DNA of 64,000 bases from Diadophis punctatus similis (GCA_023053685.1 JALIGW010000016.1:4596001-4660000); one strand, 5' to 3'. Shown: positions 20,961-37,570, counted from the first letter of the stretch. Made by a program: numbers and translations. The notes: generated from the letters alone by a model not told the origin.

Positions 20961-23900
20961 TTCGCTCCCCCCCCCCGTGGATTTTTAAAACTCTAAAACG
21001 GTCAATTGAGGAACTCGTGTTTGGCCCGACTCTTCATTGTCCCTTGTAAAATAATTGCCACCAGCCTTTCGACGCTTTCTTGCTTTCAAATATTTAATTG
21101 CAGTTCGGTTTCTAACTGCTTAGATTGCGCTCAAAATGCTTTGAAAGAGGAGTTGTCCTGAATACAAAATATTCACGGTTTTAAGAGATATTTTAATATA
21201 ATGTGGATATATTTCTTCCACTCTATTTCAAGTCCACCAGCAGGAACAAAGAGGGCAAATTGTTCCTGCAACAGTACTAAGCAAGATTGAAATAATGTGC
21301 AGCAAGATAGGAGTTAGTGGCTCTTGGATGAAAGCTTGCCCATCTTGGCCGTCAAGGTCTATGTAAAATTTTATTATTTATTTCTTTATGAACTTTGTGT
21401 GTGGCTTATTAATTGCATTTTAGGACTCCAGCAAAATTCTGATATGTTAGGAAACTTCACCTCTTAACAAGGATACCTTCTTGAATAAAGTCTAATTTCC
21501 TGAAGATTAAAATTCTATTCCATGCAAATTTTTTCTTTTGAAATTCATTTATTAGCTAAAGGACAGATTCCAATGTTAACGTCAGATTGGGAACCTGTCT
21601 GCATTTTAAACATTTCTATATAGGCATTGAATAGCCAGGTTTTTCAGAAAATAGAAGAAGCAACATTTTTAACTGTTTTGCCTTATTATGGGAGTTGAAA
21701 TCCATACATCTTAAAATTGTTGAAATTAAGGAACTGAAGAGAGTTGATAAGATAACTTCAGTTTAAGATCTAGATTATTTTAGAGTACTAGCAGTGAGAA
21801 CCTGTATTTGTTCTTAAAATATTTAGAAAACAACATGTATATCTATCTGATGACAGCTATTTTCACCCCAGAGAGGATAGTTGGATTGCTTGTAGGTTGT
21901 TCAAAGAGGCTATTAAAATTTCTGTCACGCTAATAAAACTATTAATAGACAGTGATAGGAGGTGGGATTTTTTTATTTTGGGAAAAATAACAAAAATGGT
22001 GTCTTAAATTTCTGGTTATGCCACTCTTAATAACCATGCTCTTAGTAACCAATAAATAGTGGACACTGAACACAAAGTTGTTTTGCAAAAGCAGTTACAC
22101 CTGAATGTCATTTATATTTCTCAGAATGCCACTGATATAGCATTGTACCAGATATTCTGGAAAACAGAAGGCAGCATCTCAGATATTTTTCTGGCAACAT
22201 TGGTGACCCATCTCTAATTAGACAGGGATTTGAACCATCATGCTTGTGTGTTTCTATTTGTTCAATATGTATGGCTGCTAATTCTTTACTCAGGACTGTT
22301 AACAATATTTAAAAATACCACACAACAACATTACAAATGACATACCGGTAGCAGTCAAAAATCAACTAATTAGCACAATCGTGATACATGCTCAGCCATA
22401 CCAGGCTGTATGATGAGGTTTTCAGGGCCTTAAAATACTGTTAGCTAGTGCTTTCTGGAAGTTTTAATAGAAATATAATGCAAACTGCAGGTTTTCTGCA
22501 TTGTCTTTTAACAGTGGAAGAAGCAAAAGTTTTGTTCCCATGTCATAAGGGACTGCTTGTTCTTTTAGTTCTATCTCTTCCTGTCTAAAGAGAAAACACC
22601 ATCCTTCAATCTTGATGTTTTCTTTTCCCCAAGGAAATAATCAATATATGAAATAAGCAGGTGCTTTGTCTGCTTTGCACATAAAATGAATGACGCATTC
22701 TTTACCTAAGAGCGAGGCTGGCAACATCTCATGGGAACTAGAAAAGCCTATCTGAGCAGACAGAACTATAAAATTCCTGATCAAATGATTCTGTGTCAGC
22801 ACTATGAGGAAGCTGACTAGTACTACAGTCTAAAACACTAAAGGCAGTTTGGTAGGGTATATGCTTAGTTTTTAATATCTGTTTAGCACCAATAGGCTTA
22901 TCAAGGCAACTTTCCCATACCTATCACAGTACACTGTAAAAAAGAACAATGACACATCATTCTAGCAATTAGAATGATACACAATGGGAAATGTTTAATT
23001 CCCATGATCAAAGCAATAATGATTGTTGAGTGTCTAATAAACCTCCCACCTGTCAACAGCTCTTTTTAAATTAAATGCAAAATACTTAGCAGTAGAGCCA
23101 GAGAAAATACCAAAGTCAGTCATCAATTCTGAGCCAAAGTTTTAAATATCTGTTTCTGAAGTTCATTAGGTAATATAATTCACATTATCTGTAGTCCCTA
23201 CCTAGTCATAACTAATTGTGTATGACAAAATAAGAAAACAAACTAGCATAAAATATTTTTTTCTTCTGAAATCCAGTAGTAACTGGAAGTGAGATTTCAT
23301 TTTATTGGGTATTTTTTGCTCCAAATCACAGAGACATGGAGCTGTAATGAAACTTTTCAAGATTGAAAAAAGAAAGCCGAAAGGACTTATATCAAGAGAA
23401 AGAAAAAACTTCATCTTTTTTTTTTAAAAAAAGAAAACATGTTTATTTTTATATCGCCTATTAATATATGAAAGGAATAACAAGTTTTATAGCTACAGCA
23501 TGAAATTTTGTAGTTTGGATTCCCAGTTGAAAAAATTCCTGACAGAAATGTGTATTACATTAAAATAGTAATTAAGACACACATATTACCAAAAACAACT
23601 TATTCAATGATACAATGCACCATATGTATATGCATATATGGCAAATGCTTGAACATAGAATTGTATCTGTGTTCGAAGAAAATAGAAACAAAAATGCATA
23701 TTCATTTTCCTACCCACTTTTCTTTTAAAAAAATACCTGAACTGAATCCAATAGAAGTTTTCATAATGCCATAATGCTGAGTCCTATATCACGAACATCA
23801 CATCTATTTGTGAGGAACCATGTTTTAGAAACATCATCAGATTTGTACAGCTGATTATGGAGTCAGTAGACAATCTTTTATTTTGACTTTTATGTGTGCC

Positions 23901-25249
23901 TTGATTTTATTTGCAGCTTTCCCCTCAGTTCATCTAATAATTTATCATGTCTAGAGCACTCTTTATGTTCATCGAAAAAGGCATTAATTATGGTAATCAC
24001 TAGTGCTAAAGAATAAAAATAAGGTGACCTCTTTTTTTTTCTTTTAAAGGAATCATTTTTTGTTGGAAGAAAATGGTGGATTTTTAATCATTTTAAGGAA
24101 GTTTGGAATGAAGGTCCTTCCTATTAATTTGTACAAATAATTCCAGCATTTTTTTAATGAACTTAAATGTTTCCATGTTTACGCAGGTAAATCGGCCACA
24201 GGCAAGTAAGATGTTTTCTATTACACTTTAACTAGTAAGTAAGGCTCTCTAAATCAGTAGGCTTTGTTCATATGGAAGCTATGCTTACAAACATAGTAAA
24301 GAAGATGGTTTTAATGACAAGCATTGATTGATCTGTGTTTGACTTTGCCACTTTTTAAAACAACGTCAGTCAATAACAGCATTTGGCAAGCATCTTAAAG
24401 AGCCTTTCCATATGCAGCACAAGCAAGCACTCCATCAGCCTTTGGGATAGGAAGCGCATCTGTCTTCTGTCTAGTTCCTTTCCTAAATGTCTCCCTCAAT
24501 TAGATTTTATTGGAGGGAGGGAGTTGTAAATGCTCCTTTCTGTTTGAATCCTCAGGTTAACAATGCCCCCTGTGATGACCAACAGAAGATGTTGCATTCG
24601 GGAAAGAGGTGCACTCAAGTAAGAGGAGATCTTTGTGACAGTATCTCCCAATATGGTCCCCATGCCCAGCTAATCACATTAGCACAAGAGAAAAGAGGTG
24701 GCCACTAGACAGCCCAATAAAGAAAAGGAGAAAAGCAAGACTAATCTTGTTAAAAGGGAAGCAAAGATAGACGCTACTATTACACAGTGGTTTATAATGG
24801 CCCAATTTTCCCAGGGTTGGCATCACCTGTACCATTCTCCCAAACTTGCAAAAATGGAAAGAAAATCTGTGTTTTCTAAAGAAGGCTTAACTTTAAAGCA
24901 AACCATGTTTTCTAAATTATTGGGACAGCAGCTTCCATAAGTGTGTCTGTGGGTAGCAAATATGGAACACATACACACGTTTGCATTTATAGATATACAC
25001 AGAAAGAGAACCATTTGAGGACTTCCTTGTAGACGACTAAGTAATATATTCTGCATTCATTCATTGGATTATCAGTAATTGGGAATCACAACTATAGGCC
25101 ATAAATTTGATTTGCTGGTCAAACCTTTGAACACATTCTCAAGCCCTAGGGTACATACAGCCATAGTATTTAACTGTTTTATGATAGATTGAAAATGATA
25201 AATGCATATTATATATTAAAAGCAAAAGCAGATAATACTGAAATATATA
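20961..25249. other. Unannotated sequence upstream of GTF3A
   Basis: About 4.3 kb of AT-rich, mostly non-repetitive sequence. One weak trace of a family D arm (GGGAGTTGAAATCCATACATC near 21690). No coding exon with splice sites and a recognisable domain was found on either strand. Confidence 0.45.
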
Positions 25250-25974
25250 AACTCTTCTACAGGGTGCTTGGTGCTCTCTCAGCTTAGTTGTTTCCTTACA
25301 GATGTTTCATTATCAAACAAGTAACTTCATTAGTAATAGAAGGGAGTGGTGATTCATCTCATTTAATATACTAATGGCTTTCCCTATCATTGTTGGTGGC
25401 ATGGTCTTGGTGGTTCCTTGGTTAGGCTATTGTTTATTTTTACCTTATTTGTCTAAATTATTCCTTAATTGGGGTATTGTTTGCTTCTTGTTTGTTGGTC
25501 TAATGTTAATCTAGGTGCTAATCCCCGCCTGCCTGGGTTTTGCTGGTGCTGAGGTGTTTTAGTCTTTTTATTTCCATTTTAGCTTTTTGATTGTCTCTTT
25601 TGAATGGTATGAAGATGTTGCTTATCCTTATGTGCCTGTTGATGGCCGATTTGTCAGAGTGCCAGGCTTCTAGCATTTTTGGACTTCTCTTGGTCTAGGA
25701 TGTCAGAGTTTTCCAGTTGAAACTATGGTTAAATCTGTCCATGTATTGTGATATTAAGGAGTTTTCATCCTGTCTTCTGACTGCTGTTGGTGTTGCACTC
25801 TGCTAGTCTTCTGTTTGTCCTAAATTGTGGCTATTACAAACATTACAGCTGTTGCATTATATGTTGTAGATGATGCCTATTTTTCTTCTGGGACTGCTAG
25901 ATGTTTTGGTTTACTTAGGATGTTTTGGAGGGCTTTAGTTGGTTTGTGTGCTATGCTGATGCCATGTGGTTGTA
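25250..25974 (-). mobile_element. Penelope-like element, 3' part (endonuclease end)
   Basis: The minus strand reads [47 protein letters not shown] and onward: the C-terminal part of the GIY-YIG endonuclease of Penelope-like retroelements (conserved Glu in LEAW, Asn in INRHI). Several stops make it non-functional. It is followed by a terminal region ending near 25260 with a hammerhead-like core. The 5' part is missing, probably replaced at the hAT-B insertion at 25977. Confidence 0.7.
25304..25333 (-). ncRNA. Decayed hammerhead-ribozyme-like core
   Basis: On the minus strand: CTAATGA (25327-25333), a stem-loop AGTTAC/ATAAT, then GAAAC (25304-25308). The canonical hammerhead core is CUGANGA - stem II - GAAA; here one core G is A and stem II has a mismatch, so activity is unlikely. 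Penelope-like elements are known to carry such motifs. Confidence 0.35.
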
Positions 25975-25976
25975 AT

Positions 25977-26065
25977 CAGTGGTGGGTTCCTCCTGGTTCC
26001 AACCGGTTCGCGCGAACCGGTAGCAACCCGCTGGTGATGTCACAATGACATCACGGAACCGGTTA
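25977..26065. mobile_element. hAT-B element, truncated
   Basis: Has the left end CAGTGGTGGGTTCCTCCTGG and about 90 bp of the family, including AACCGGTAGCAACCCGCTGG; the right terminus is absent. Confidence 0.75.
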
Positions 26066-26270
26066 ATAGACAAATCTGTCCTTTAGTTAATAAATGAATT
26101 TCAAAAGAAAATTTGTACATCTAATTTTTTGACTGATTGTCTACTGTATAGTTTTAGATGAATACTAAGAATTATAACCTGTATACAAGAGCTGAGTCTC
26201 AAATGTTGAGGCCGAGGTTGGGCCAATAAGAAAAGAGGATCTCCCCATCAATCCCCCTCCCTTCTTTTTT

Positions 26271-26512
26271 AGAATCATTTTTCCCCCATTCAATCGTGTC
26301 CGATTCTTAGAGACTGGCTGGACAAAAGCCCTGCAGTTTTCTTGGAAAAGTTTTCAGAAGTGGTTTGCCATTGCCTCTTTCCTAAGAGTGAGAGACAGTG
26401 ACTAGGCCAAAGTCACCCACCTACTTTCTGCCTAAGGTGGGACTAGAACTTACAGACTCCCAGTTTGTAGCCTGATGCTTTAACTACTACACCAAACTTC
26501 TCTCTAGAGTTG
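26271..26512 (-). mobile_element. Sauria/Squam-type SINE
   Basis: Minus strand: tRNA-like head with GTTAAAGCATCAGGC and AAGTTCTAGTCCC (box B region), then GGCAATGGCAAACCACTTC and AGAATCGGACACGATTG, a Bov-B-related tail. Nearly complete. Confidence 0.7.
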
Positions 26513-26864
26513 GTTATGAAATCAAAAAAGTAGCTGCTATAAAGGATATGCTCTTCTTGGACCATCTCAATCTAAGAATTAGTACCCTTGTTTATTTACT
26601 GATTTATTTCCCACTATATTTTGTATAAAACTCATGGTGGGATACAATTTAAAATGATCACAAAAAAATAGATAATAGATAAATAACAAAAACCTTAAAA
26701 GCTTTCATATATTAGTTTATCTGGAAATAGGAGTAAAAATAGGTGTATTGATGACGTATCTTAAATGTGTTTTTGAATGGTTCTATTTTAGACTTTTCTA
26801 AAAGTCAGTAATGATGGAGAGGACCTAGCAATGGCACCAGCCTTCCATCTGTACATGCAGAACC
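26513..26864. other. No gene or repeat recognised
   Basis: AT-rich spacer between two SINEs of opposite orientation; no supported feature. Confidence 0.4.
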
Positions 26865-27110
26865 AATTTGGTCTAATGGTTAAGGCACCAGGCTAGAAAC
26901 TGGGAGACTGTGAGTTCTAGTCCCGTCTTAGCCATGAAAGCCAGGTGGGTGATCTTGGGCCAGTCACTCTCTCTCTTAGCCCAACTCACCTCACAGGATT
27001 AGGTGAGGTAAAAATGGAATGAGGATGGTGTGTTGGATATGTTTGCAGCACTGAGTTATTTGTAAAAATAATAAAGGCAGGATAAAAATAAAATGGTTTA
27101 AAAATAAATA
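26865..27110 (+). mobile_element. Sauria SINE, near full length
   Basis: Head TTTGGTCTAATGGTTAAGGC (box A) and GAGTTCTAGTCCCG (box B), middle GATCTTGGGCCAGTCACTCT, tail TTGTAAAAATAATAAAGGCA followed by A-rich units. All three modules of the family are present. Confidence 0.85.
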
Positions 27111-27187
27111 AATAAACCTTTACCTTACAAATAAATAATAATAATCTAGCTTTTATGGCCCAGGAAAGTCTTTCTCCCATTGTCATC

Positions 27188-27326
27188 TACCCTGTTTCCC
27201 CCCAAATAAGACATCCCCTGATAATAAGTCCCATCAGGCTTTTGAGTGCATGGCAATAAGGCCAAGCGCTTATTTCAGGGTTCAAAAAAATATAAGACGG
27301 GGTCTTATTTTCGGGGAAACCCGGTA
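27188..27326. mobile_element. Mariner-like miniature element (family H)
   Basis: Inverted ends CCCTGTTTCCCCCCAAATAA and CTTATTTTCGGGGAAACCCGG flanked by TA on both sides. Same family as the element split by the copia insertion at 41573-46337. Confidence 0.75.
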
Positions 27327-27651
27327 CTAAAGGTAAACCAAGACAGAAGTTACCATTTAAAGTAAGTGATGTTTGTTTCAGCTCCCAGGTCTGCTATTCT
27401 ACAGTTGTTTCCTGGCTTGTCTCTATTCCAGCTTTCTGCTTTAGCGGACAGCTCCTTTTCTCCCTTGCATGCCCAACACTCCAAAGTAGAATCAAACAAA
27501 AGACATTTTTTGTCCCATACTTCAGTTTGTTGAAATGTAGTAGTTGTTCAGAGGTGTGTCACAAATTATGCAATGTGACATTATCTGCATTTCAAACATG
27601 AGCATAAAGCCCACTTCTTATAACTCGTGAAGTAAACTCGTGATCACGTGA

Positions 27652-28183
27652 AGTAATAATACCACTTTACAATGCCTTGGTAAGGCCACACTTGGAATAC
27701 TGCATTCAGTTTTGGTCGCCACGATGTAGAAAGGATGTTGAGACTCTGGAAAGAGTGCAGAGAAGAGCAACAAAGATGATTAGGGGACTGGAGGCTAAAA
27801 CACATGAAGAACGGTTGCAGGAACTGGGTATGTCTAGTTTAATGAAAAGAAGGACTAGGGGAGACATGATAGCAGTGTTCCAATATCTCAGGGGTCGCCA
27901 CAGAGAAGAGGGAGTCAAACTTTTCTCCAAGGCAGAGAAAGGGGGTAGAACAAGAAGCAATGGGTGGAAACTAAACAAGGAGAGAAGCAACTTAGAACTA
28001 AGGAGAAATTTCCTGACAGTTAGAACAATTAATCAGTGGAACAGCTTGCCTCCAGAAGTTGTGAATGCTCCAACACTGGAAGTTTTTAAGAAGATGTTGG
28101 ATAACCATTTGTCTGAAGTAGTGTAGGGTTTCCTGCCTAAGCAGGGGGTTGGACTAGAAGACCTCCAAGGTCCCTTCCAACTC

Positions 28184-28218
<35 letters not shown>
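27652..28218 (+). mobile_element. CR1 LINE 3' end with (TTA)n tail
   Basis: An open frame at 27677-28126 encodes the last 149 residues of a CR1 reverse transcriptase (RPHLEYCIQFWSP, VQRRATKMIRGLE, WNSLPPEVVNAPTLEVFKK) with a natural stop. Then TTTCCTGCCTAAGCAGGGGG, GGACTAGAAGACCTCC and a TTA microsatellite at 28186-28217. 5'-truncated. Confidence 0.9.
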
Positions 28219-28221
<3 letters not shown>

Positions 28222-29274
28222 GTGGAAGAATCAGGAGGTACCAGAAATTGCTAGAAATTTCGTGTTCAGCTGTCAATGTGATTCTTGCTTCATTGGTTCA
28301 GTTTTCTTCCAGAATTTGCATAGGTTTAAATAATCATTCCTTCATTCCTTCTTTCTTCTGTATCAGTTCATTAGCTGAAGCAGAGATCAGTTATCCCTTT
28401 CCTTCCCACAGATCCTATGCATTAGTACTGTTCTCCAGTCTGTTGTTTTTCTAGCAGGTCTTCTCCAATAACTCAATTTCACAGTGGAGACCCTGTTCAA
28501 TTCCCAACTTGATTCTCTCTTCTTATGTGCATGCCACAGTTTTCATAGTAGCACAGATTTGAAATCTTCCACCCTTTGCTGTGCACAGAAACAGCACAAT
28601 AGCACAAAAGATAAACAATCCGTGAAAAACATTTCTTTAAAGAAGATTGGCTTGAGAGTGTAGCATATATTTCATAAAAGACCAGGATTACCTGGAATTA
28701 GTCCAACACTTAACCACACCATAGTGGTTGATTAATTGAATCACAGGATATGTAGTAAGAAAGGATGCTAAACTATATTTTCTATAGCTTTAGTGATCTA
28801 ATTCAACCCATCTTATGCTGGTTTCCCCCTTCAGTGTTCATAATAAGTTTTAATTTTTGCAAGCACAATACTCCACCTTTGCTTTACTTTATAAACATAT
28901 GAAGAACGGTTGCAGGAACTGGGTATGTCTAGTTTAATGAAAAGAAGGACTGGGGAGACATGATAGCAGTGTTCCAATATCTCAGGGGCTGCCACAAAGA
29001 AGAGGGAGTCAAACTATTGTCCAAAGCACCTGAGGGCAGGACAAGAAGCAATGGGTGGAAACTAATCAAGGAGAGAAGCAACTTAGAACTAAGGAGAAAT
29101 TTCCTGACAGTTAGAACAATTAATCAGTGGAACAGCTTGCCTCCAGAAGTTGTGAATGCTCCAACACTGGAAGTTTTTAAGAAGATGTTGGATAACCATT
29201 TGTCTGAAGTAGTGTAGGGTTTCCTGCCTAAGCAGGGGGTTGGACTAGAAGACCTCCAAGGTCCCTTCCAACTC

Positions 29275-29309
<35 letters not shown>
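28219..29309 (+). repeat. Tandem duplication unit 1 (1091 bp)
   Basis: Begins at ACTGTGGAAGAATCAGGAGG, carries about 675 bp of otherwise unique sequence, then a CR1 3' fragment with TTA tail. By eye it is essentially identical to the next 1091 bp (only a few differences, at the far end). Confidence 0.9.
28893..29309 (+). mobile_element. CR1 LINE 3' end (in duplication unit 1)
   Basis: Starts at CATATGAAGAACGG and encodes the CR1 C-terminus in the 28960-29217 frame, then the family tail and (TTA)n. Lacks the upstream reverse-transcriptase part present at 27652. Confidence 0.88.
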
Positions 29310-29312
<3 letters not shown>

Positions 29313-30366
29313 GTGGAAGAATCAGGAGGTACCAGAAATTGCTAGAAATTTCGTGTTCAGCTGTCAATGTGATTCTTGCTTCATTGGTTCAGTTTTCTTC
29401 CAGAATTTGCATAGGTTTAAATAATCATTCCTTCATTCCTTCTTTCTTCTGTATCAGTTCATTAGCTGAAGCAGAGATCAGTTATCCCTTTCCTTCCCAC
29501 AGATCCTATGCATTAGTACTGTTCTCCAGTCTGTTGTTTTTCTAGCAGGTCTTCTCCAATAACTCAATTTCACAGTGGAGACCCTGTTCAATTCCCAACT
29601 TGATTCTCTCTTCTTATGTGCATGCCACAGTTTTCATAGTAGCACAGATTTGAAATCTTCCACCCTTTGCTGTGCACAGAAACAGCACAATAGCACAAAA
29701 GATAAACAATCCGTGAAAAACATTTCTTTAAAGAAGATTGGCTTGAGAGTGTAGCATATATTTCATAAAAGACCAGGATTACCTGGAATTAGTCCAACAC
29801 TTAACCACACCATAGTGGTTGATTAATTGAATCACAGGATATGTAGTAAGAAAGGATGCTAAACTATATTTTCTATAGCTTTAGTGATCTAATTCAACCC
29901 ATCTTATGCTGGTTTCCCCCTTCAGTGTTCATAATAAGTTTTAATTTTTGCAAGCACAATACTCCACCTTTGCTTTACTTTATAAACATATGAAGAACGG
30001 TTGCAGGAACTGGGTATGTCTAGTTTAATGAAAAGAAGGACTGGGGAGACATGATAGCAGTGTTCCAATATCTCAGGGGCTGCCACAAAGAAGAGGGAGT
30101 CAAACTATTGTCCAAAGCACCTGAGGGCAGGACAAGAAGCAATGGGTGGAAACTAATCAAGGAGAGAAGCAACTTAGAACTAAGGAGAAATTTCCTGACA
30201 GTTAGAACAATTAATCAGTGGAACAGCTTGCCTCCAGAAGTTGTGAATGCTCCAACACTGGAAGTTTTTAAGATGATGTTGGATAACCATTTGTCTGAAG
30301 TGGTGTAGGGTTTCCTGCCTAGGCAGGGGGTTGGACTAGAAGACCTCCAAGGTCCCTTCCAACTCG

Positions 30367-30400
<34 letters not shown>
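29310..30400 (+). repeat. Tandem duplication unit 2 (1091 bp)
   Basis: Repeats unit 1 at a constant offset of 1091 bp. Differences cluster in the last 150 bp (for example AAGATGATG for AAGAAGATG near 30270, GTGGTG for GTAGTG), and the tail becomes (TTG)n before (TTA)n. Confidence 0.9.

Positions 30401-30434
<34 letters not shown>
29984..30434 (+). mobile_element. CR1 LINE 3' end with (TTG)n(TTA)n tail
   Basis: Same fragment as at 28893, with a C-terminal frame at 30051-30308, followed by TTG units at 30365-30400 and TTA units to 30434. Confidence 0.88.
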
Positions 30435-30436
<2 letters not shown>

Positions 30437-30539
30437 GTTGATCCTCATTATTGTGTTTTTGAAACAGTTATCCTATTCTATTCTGATGTACCTTGAGGAC
30501 AACCTATAAGAACAACCAGACTAAATTTTAATTAATAAC

Positions 30540-30790
30540 TTTGGCATTTTATTTATTTATTTCCCATCATTATTATTTTTTACAAATAACTTAACGCAGT
30601 GAACATATGTAACACACCTTCCTCCTCCTATTTTTCCCACAATAACAAAACCCTGTGAAGTAGGTTGGACTAAAAGAAATCGACTGGCGCAAGGTCTTGC
30701 AACTAGCTTTCATGGCTAAGGTGGGATTTGAACTGATGGTCTCTTGCTTTCTAGCCCAGTACTTTAACCATTAGACCAAACTGGCATTGT
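30540..30790 (-). mobile_element. Sauria SINE, near full length
   Basis: Minus strand head GTTTGGTCTAATGGTTAAAG and box B-like region (AGTTCAAATCCCACC), ending in TTTGTAAAAAATAATAATGA and ATAAATAAAT. The tRNA-like and tail modules are intact. Confidence 0.82.
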
Positions 30791-33529
<2,739 letters not shown>

Positions 33530-33761
33530 GGATGCTCAAATGTTAGGGGGAAAACCATAGAAATGCTTTTGGACACAACACAGAAAGGGATTGGAACAGA
33601 TGCTCCTCTTTCATATTGTAGGCAATGTCCTTTGCCAATTTAGTATCCTGCACGTGATTTGGCTTCAACTTCTACAATTTCTTGCAATAAGTATCCTATG
33701 GATTAATTTGAACTTGGATGGAATGATGCAACTTCCTAATTGCATCCATAGTTGTATAAAT

Positions 33762-33953
33762 TATTTCCTGACAGTTAGAACAATTAATCAGTGGAACAAC
33801 TTACCTTCCAGTGTTGTGAATGCTCCAACACTTGAAGTCTTTAAGAAGAGATTGGATAGCCATTTGTCTGAAATGGTATAGGGTTTCCTGCCTATGCAGG
33901 GGTTGGACTAGAAGACCTCCAAGGTCCCTTCCAACTCTGTTATTCTAAATATC
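33762..33953 (+). mobile_element. CR1 LINE 3' end, short
   Basis: Encodes FLTVRTINQWNNLPSSVVNA and LEVFKKRLDSHLSEMV, then GGACTAGAAGACCTCCAAGG and CCAACTCTGTTATTCTA. Heavily 5'-truncated. Confidence 0.88.
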
Positions 33954-34082
33954 ATCTGCAGAACAAATGAGATTAAACAATCTAAAACAAACTAAAATGA
34001 AGTTGGCTAGGTAGTGCAAACCCAGGCAATATAACAATGTAATGTAATGTAGTTCAGTATGCTGTTCAAATCCAGCAATTGT

Positions 34083-35281
<1,199 letters not shown>

Positions 35282-35494
35282 TAGAAGGAATTTTCTGCAG
35301 GATCCTCATTGTGTTACCGTGGTTATTTCTACCCTAGCAGAGTATCTAGGAGGGGTTGTTGGTTGAGTTTCTGGTTCAGTTATGAATAAGTAAACTAAAT
35401 ATCAGACTGGTATTTTATCAACTTCAGGTTTCTAATCATGATGCTAGAAAATTGAGCTGACTTATAGGGCCACAGAGATAATGACTTGCATCTT

Positions 35495-36036
35495 GTTGAG
35501 GATGTTGAGACTCTAGAAAGAGTGCAGAGAAGAGCAACAAAGATGATTAGGGGACTGGAGGCTAAAACACATGAAGAACGGTTGCAGGAACTGGGTATGT
35601 CTAGTTTAATGAAAAGAAGGACTAGGGGAGACATGATAGCAGTGTTCCAATATCTCAGGGGCTGCCACAAAGAAGAGGGAGTCAAGCTATTCTCCAAAGC
35701 ACCTGAGGGTAGAACAAGAAGCAATGGGTGGAAACTAATCAAGGAGAGAAGCAACTTAGAACTAAGGAGAAATTTCCTGAGTTAGAACAATTAATCTGTG
35801 GAGCAGCTTGCCTCCAGAAGTTGTGAATGCTCCAATACTGGAAGTTTTTAAGAAGATGTTGGATAACCATTTGTCTGAAGTGGTGTAGGGTTTCCTGCCT
35901 AAGCAGGGGGTTGGACTAGAAGACCTCCAAGGTCCCTTCCAACTCTGTTATTCTATTCTATTCTATTCTATTCTATTCTATTCTATTCTATTCTATTCTA
36001 TTCTATTCTATTCTATTCTATTCTATTCTATTCTAT
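35495..36036 (+). mobile_element. CR1 LINE 3' end with (TTCTA)n tail
   Basis: Encodes VETLERVQRRATKMIRGLEA and downstream CR1 C-terminal blocks, with a small deletion near 35780 that breaks the frame. Ends with the family tail and about 85 bp of perfect TTCTA units (35951-36034). Confidence 0.92.
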
Positions 36037-36172
36037 CTTAACTTATTTTCTGTGAATGGGAAAGAGATTGTGTTTATCATGTGATGGTCCCCATCTTCTC
36101 TTTGCAAACTCTCTGCATTCTTGAAAACCGGCTCCTAGGAATTATGTCTAATATTATAGTAGCAGTATAGCA

Positions 36173-36548
36173 CAGGTAGTCCTTGACTTACAACAATTTG
36201 TTTAGTGACTGTTCACAGTTACAACGGCACTGAAAAAAGTGACACGGCCATTGCAGCATCCCCATGGTCATGTGATCAAAATTCACATGCTTGGCAACCG
36301 GTTCATATTTATGACGGTTGTGGTGTCCCAGAATCATGTGATCAACTTTTGTGAACTTCTGACAAGCAAACTCAATGCGGAAGCCAGATTCCCTTTAGAG
36401 CCGACTTACTAACTTAAAAATGGCAATGATCCACTGAACAACGGTGGCAAGAAAGGTTGTAAAATGGGGCAAAAGTCACTTAACAAAATGTCTCACTTAG
36501 CAATATAAATTTTGGGATCAACTGTGGTCATAAATCGGGGAATACCTG
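36173..36548. mobile_element. Mariner-like inverted-repeat element (family F)
   Basis: CAGGTAGTCCTTGACTTACA at the left and a diverged inverted end (GGTCATAAATCGG...ATACCTG) at the right. Shares the interior with 14648-14960. Confidence 0.7.
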
Positions 36549-37570
36549 TACAGGATCATAATGCACGAAATGAAGAACAACCTAGGATCCAAGTTAATCC
36601 AAGTTAGACTGTGAGCACTGGAAATTAGTGCTGGCTAAAAAAATTGTCTTAAATGGTGATTCTACCAGGATAAACTTAGGTGGTCCTGGAATGTACTTTT
36701 GCAATGCATTATATCATCTATTCCATTTGTTCAGGATCAAATTTGGTAAATGAAATTATTTAAAAGCCACAAGAGGGCGCAAAGGGACTATGCTATATAT
36801 TTTATCTTCAAGAGCTGACAAAATGAACAGAATTAATTGCAAGAGGATGGGCTGAATTTTTAACTTACTTCCTCCCTCCTCCCCCCCTTCAGCCAATTTT
36901 CTCTCCATTTTAAAATGATCAAACTCGGCAAAACTTTATATTTGATTTAAATAAAAATTAAAACAACCATGATGAAGATGACAATGATGATGAAGGTGTT
37001 CTATTACTATACAATCAAATCGAGTTGTATTCAGTACTATTTTATTAAGCCTCACTAATGGCTGTTCATAGGCCCATATATCACTGTATTTACATGACAG
37101 GCAGAAAGAAAAAGAAGCAGGATATTTGGAATAGGAAACACAATATCAACATTGAGCATATTTGAGGACATGTGTTGTTGTACTAACCCTGAAACCTGAG
37201 GGTCAACAGAATGGTAGATTTCAGTGACTGGAAGCAACTATTGCTCCAAAAAACTTTGTATAAAATTTGTTTGCCTGAAGTCTCAAGAAAATAGGCATTA
37301 TTTTAATGAATGCCTAAAACATTTTTCACAATTCTGCAATTTGAATCAGATTAGAGTTAGTTTGCACAGACCTGCAGTGTACAGTACAGCATAGTCCTTA
37401 ATTCAGAGTTTTCTTCTTCAACTCCCATAGTATTCAAATGAAAGCTGGATCAAGCTCATCATGCTTCTGCCAAATATATTTTACCAGTCCTTATGATGTG
37501 CATCTCAACTCATCCCAGCAGTTCATCACCCAGATGGTTTCAAAGGTCAAATCTCTTTCCCAGTATAATT
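36549..37570. other. No gene seen; one CTCF-like motif
   Basis: AT-rich unique sequence. CCACAAGAGGGCGC at 36767-36780 fits the CTCF core at all but one position. Confidence 0.35.
36767..36780 (+). promoter_or_regulatory. CTCF-like motif
   Basis: CCACAAGAGGGCGC against consensus CCASYAGRKGGCRS differs only at the Y position. A motif match alone is weak evidence of binding. Confidence 0.3.

Noticed and set aside
28219..30400. CRISPR-like or satellite array
   Set aside because: Only two long units plus a partial third; this is a segmental tandem duplication containing LINE ends, in a vertebrate genome.
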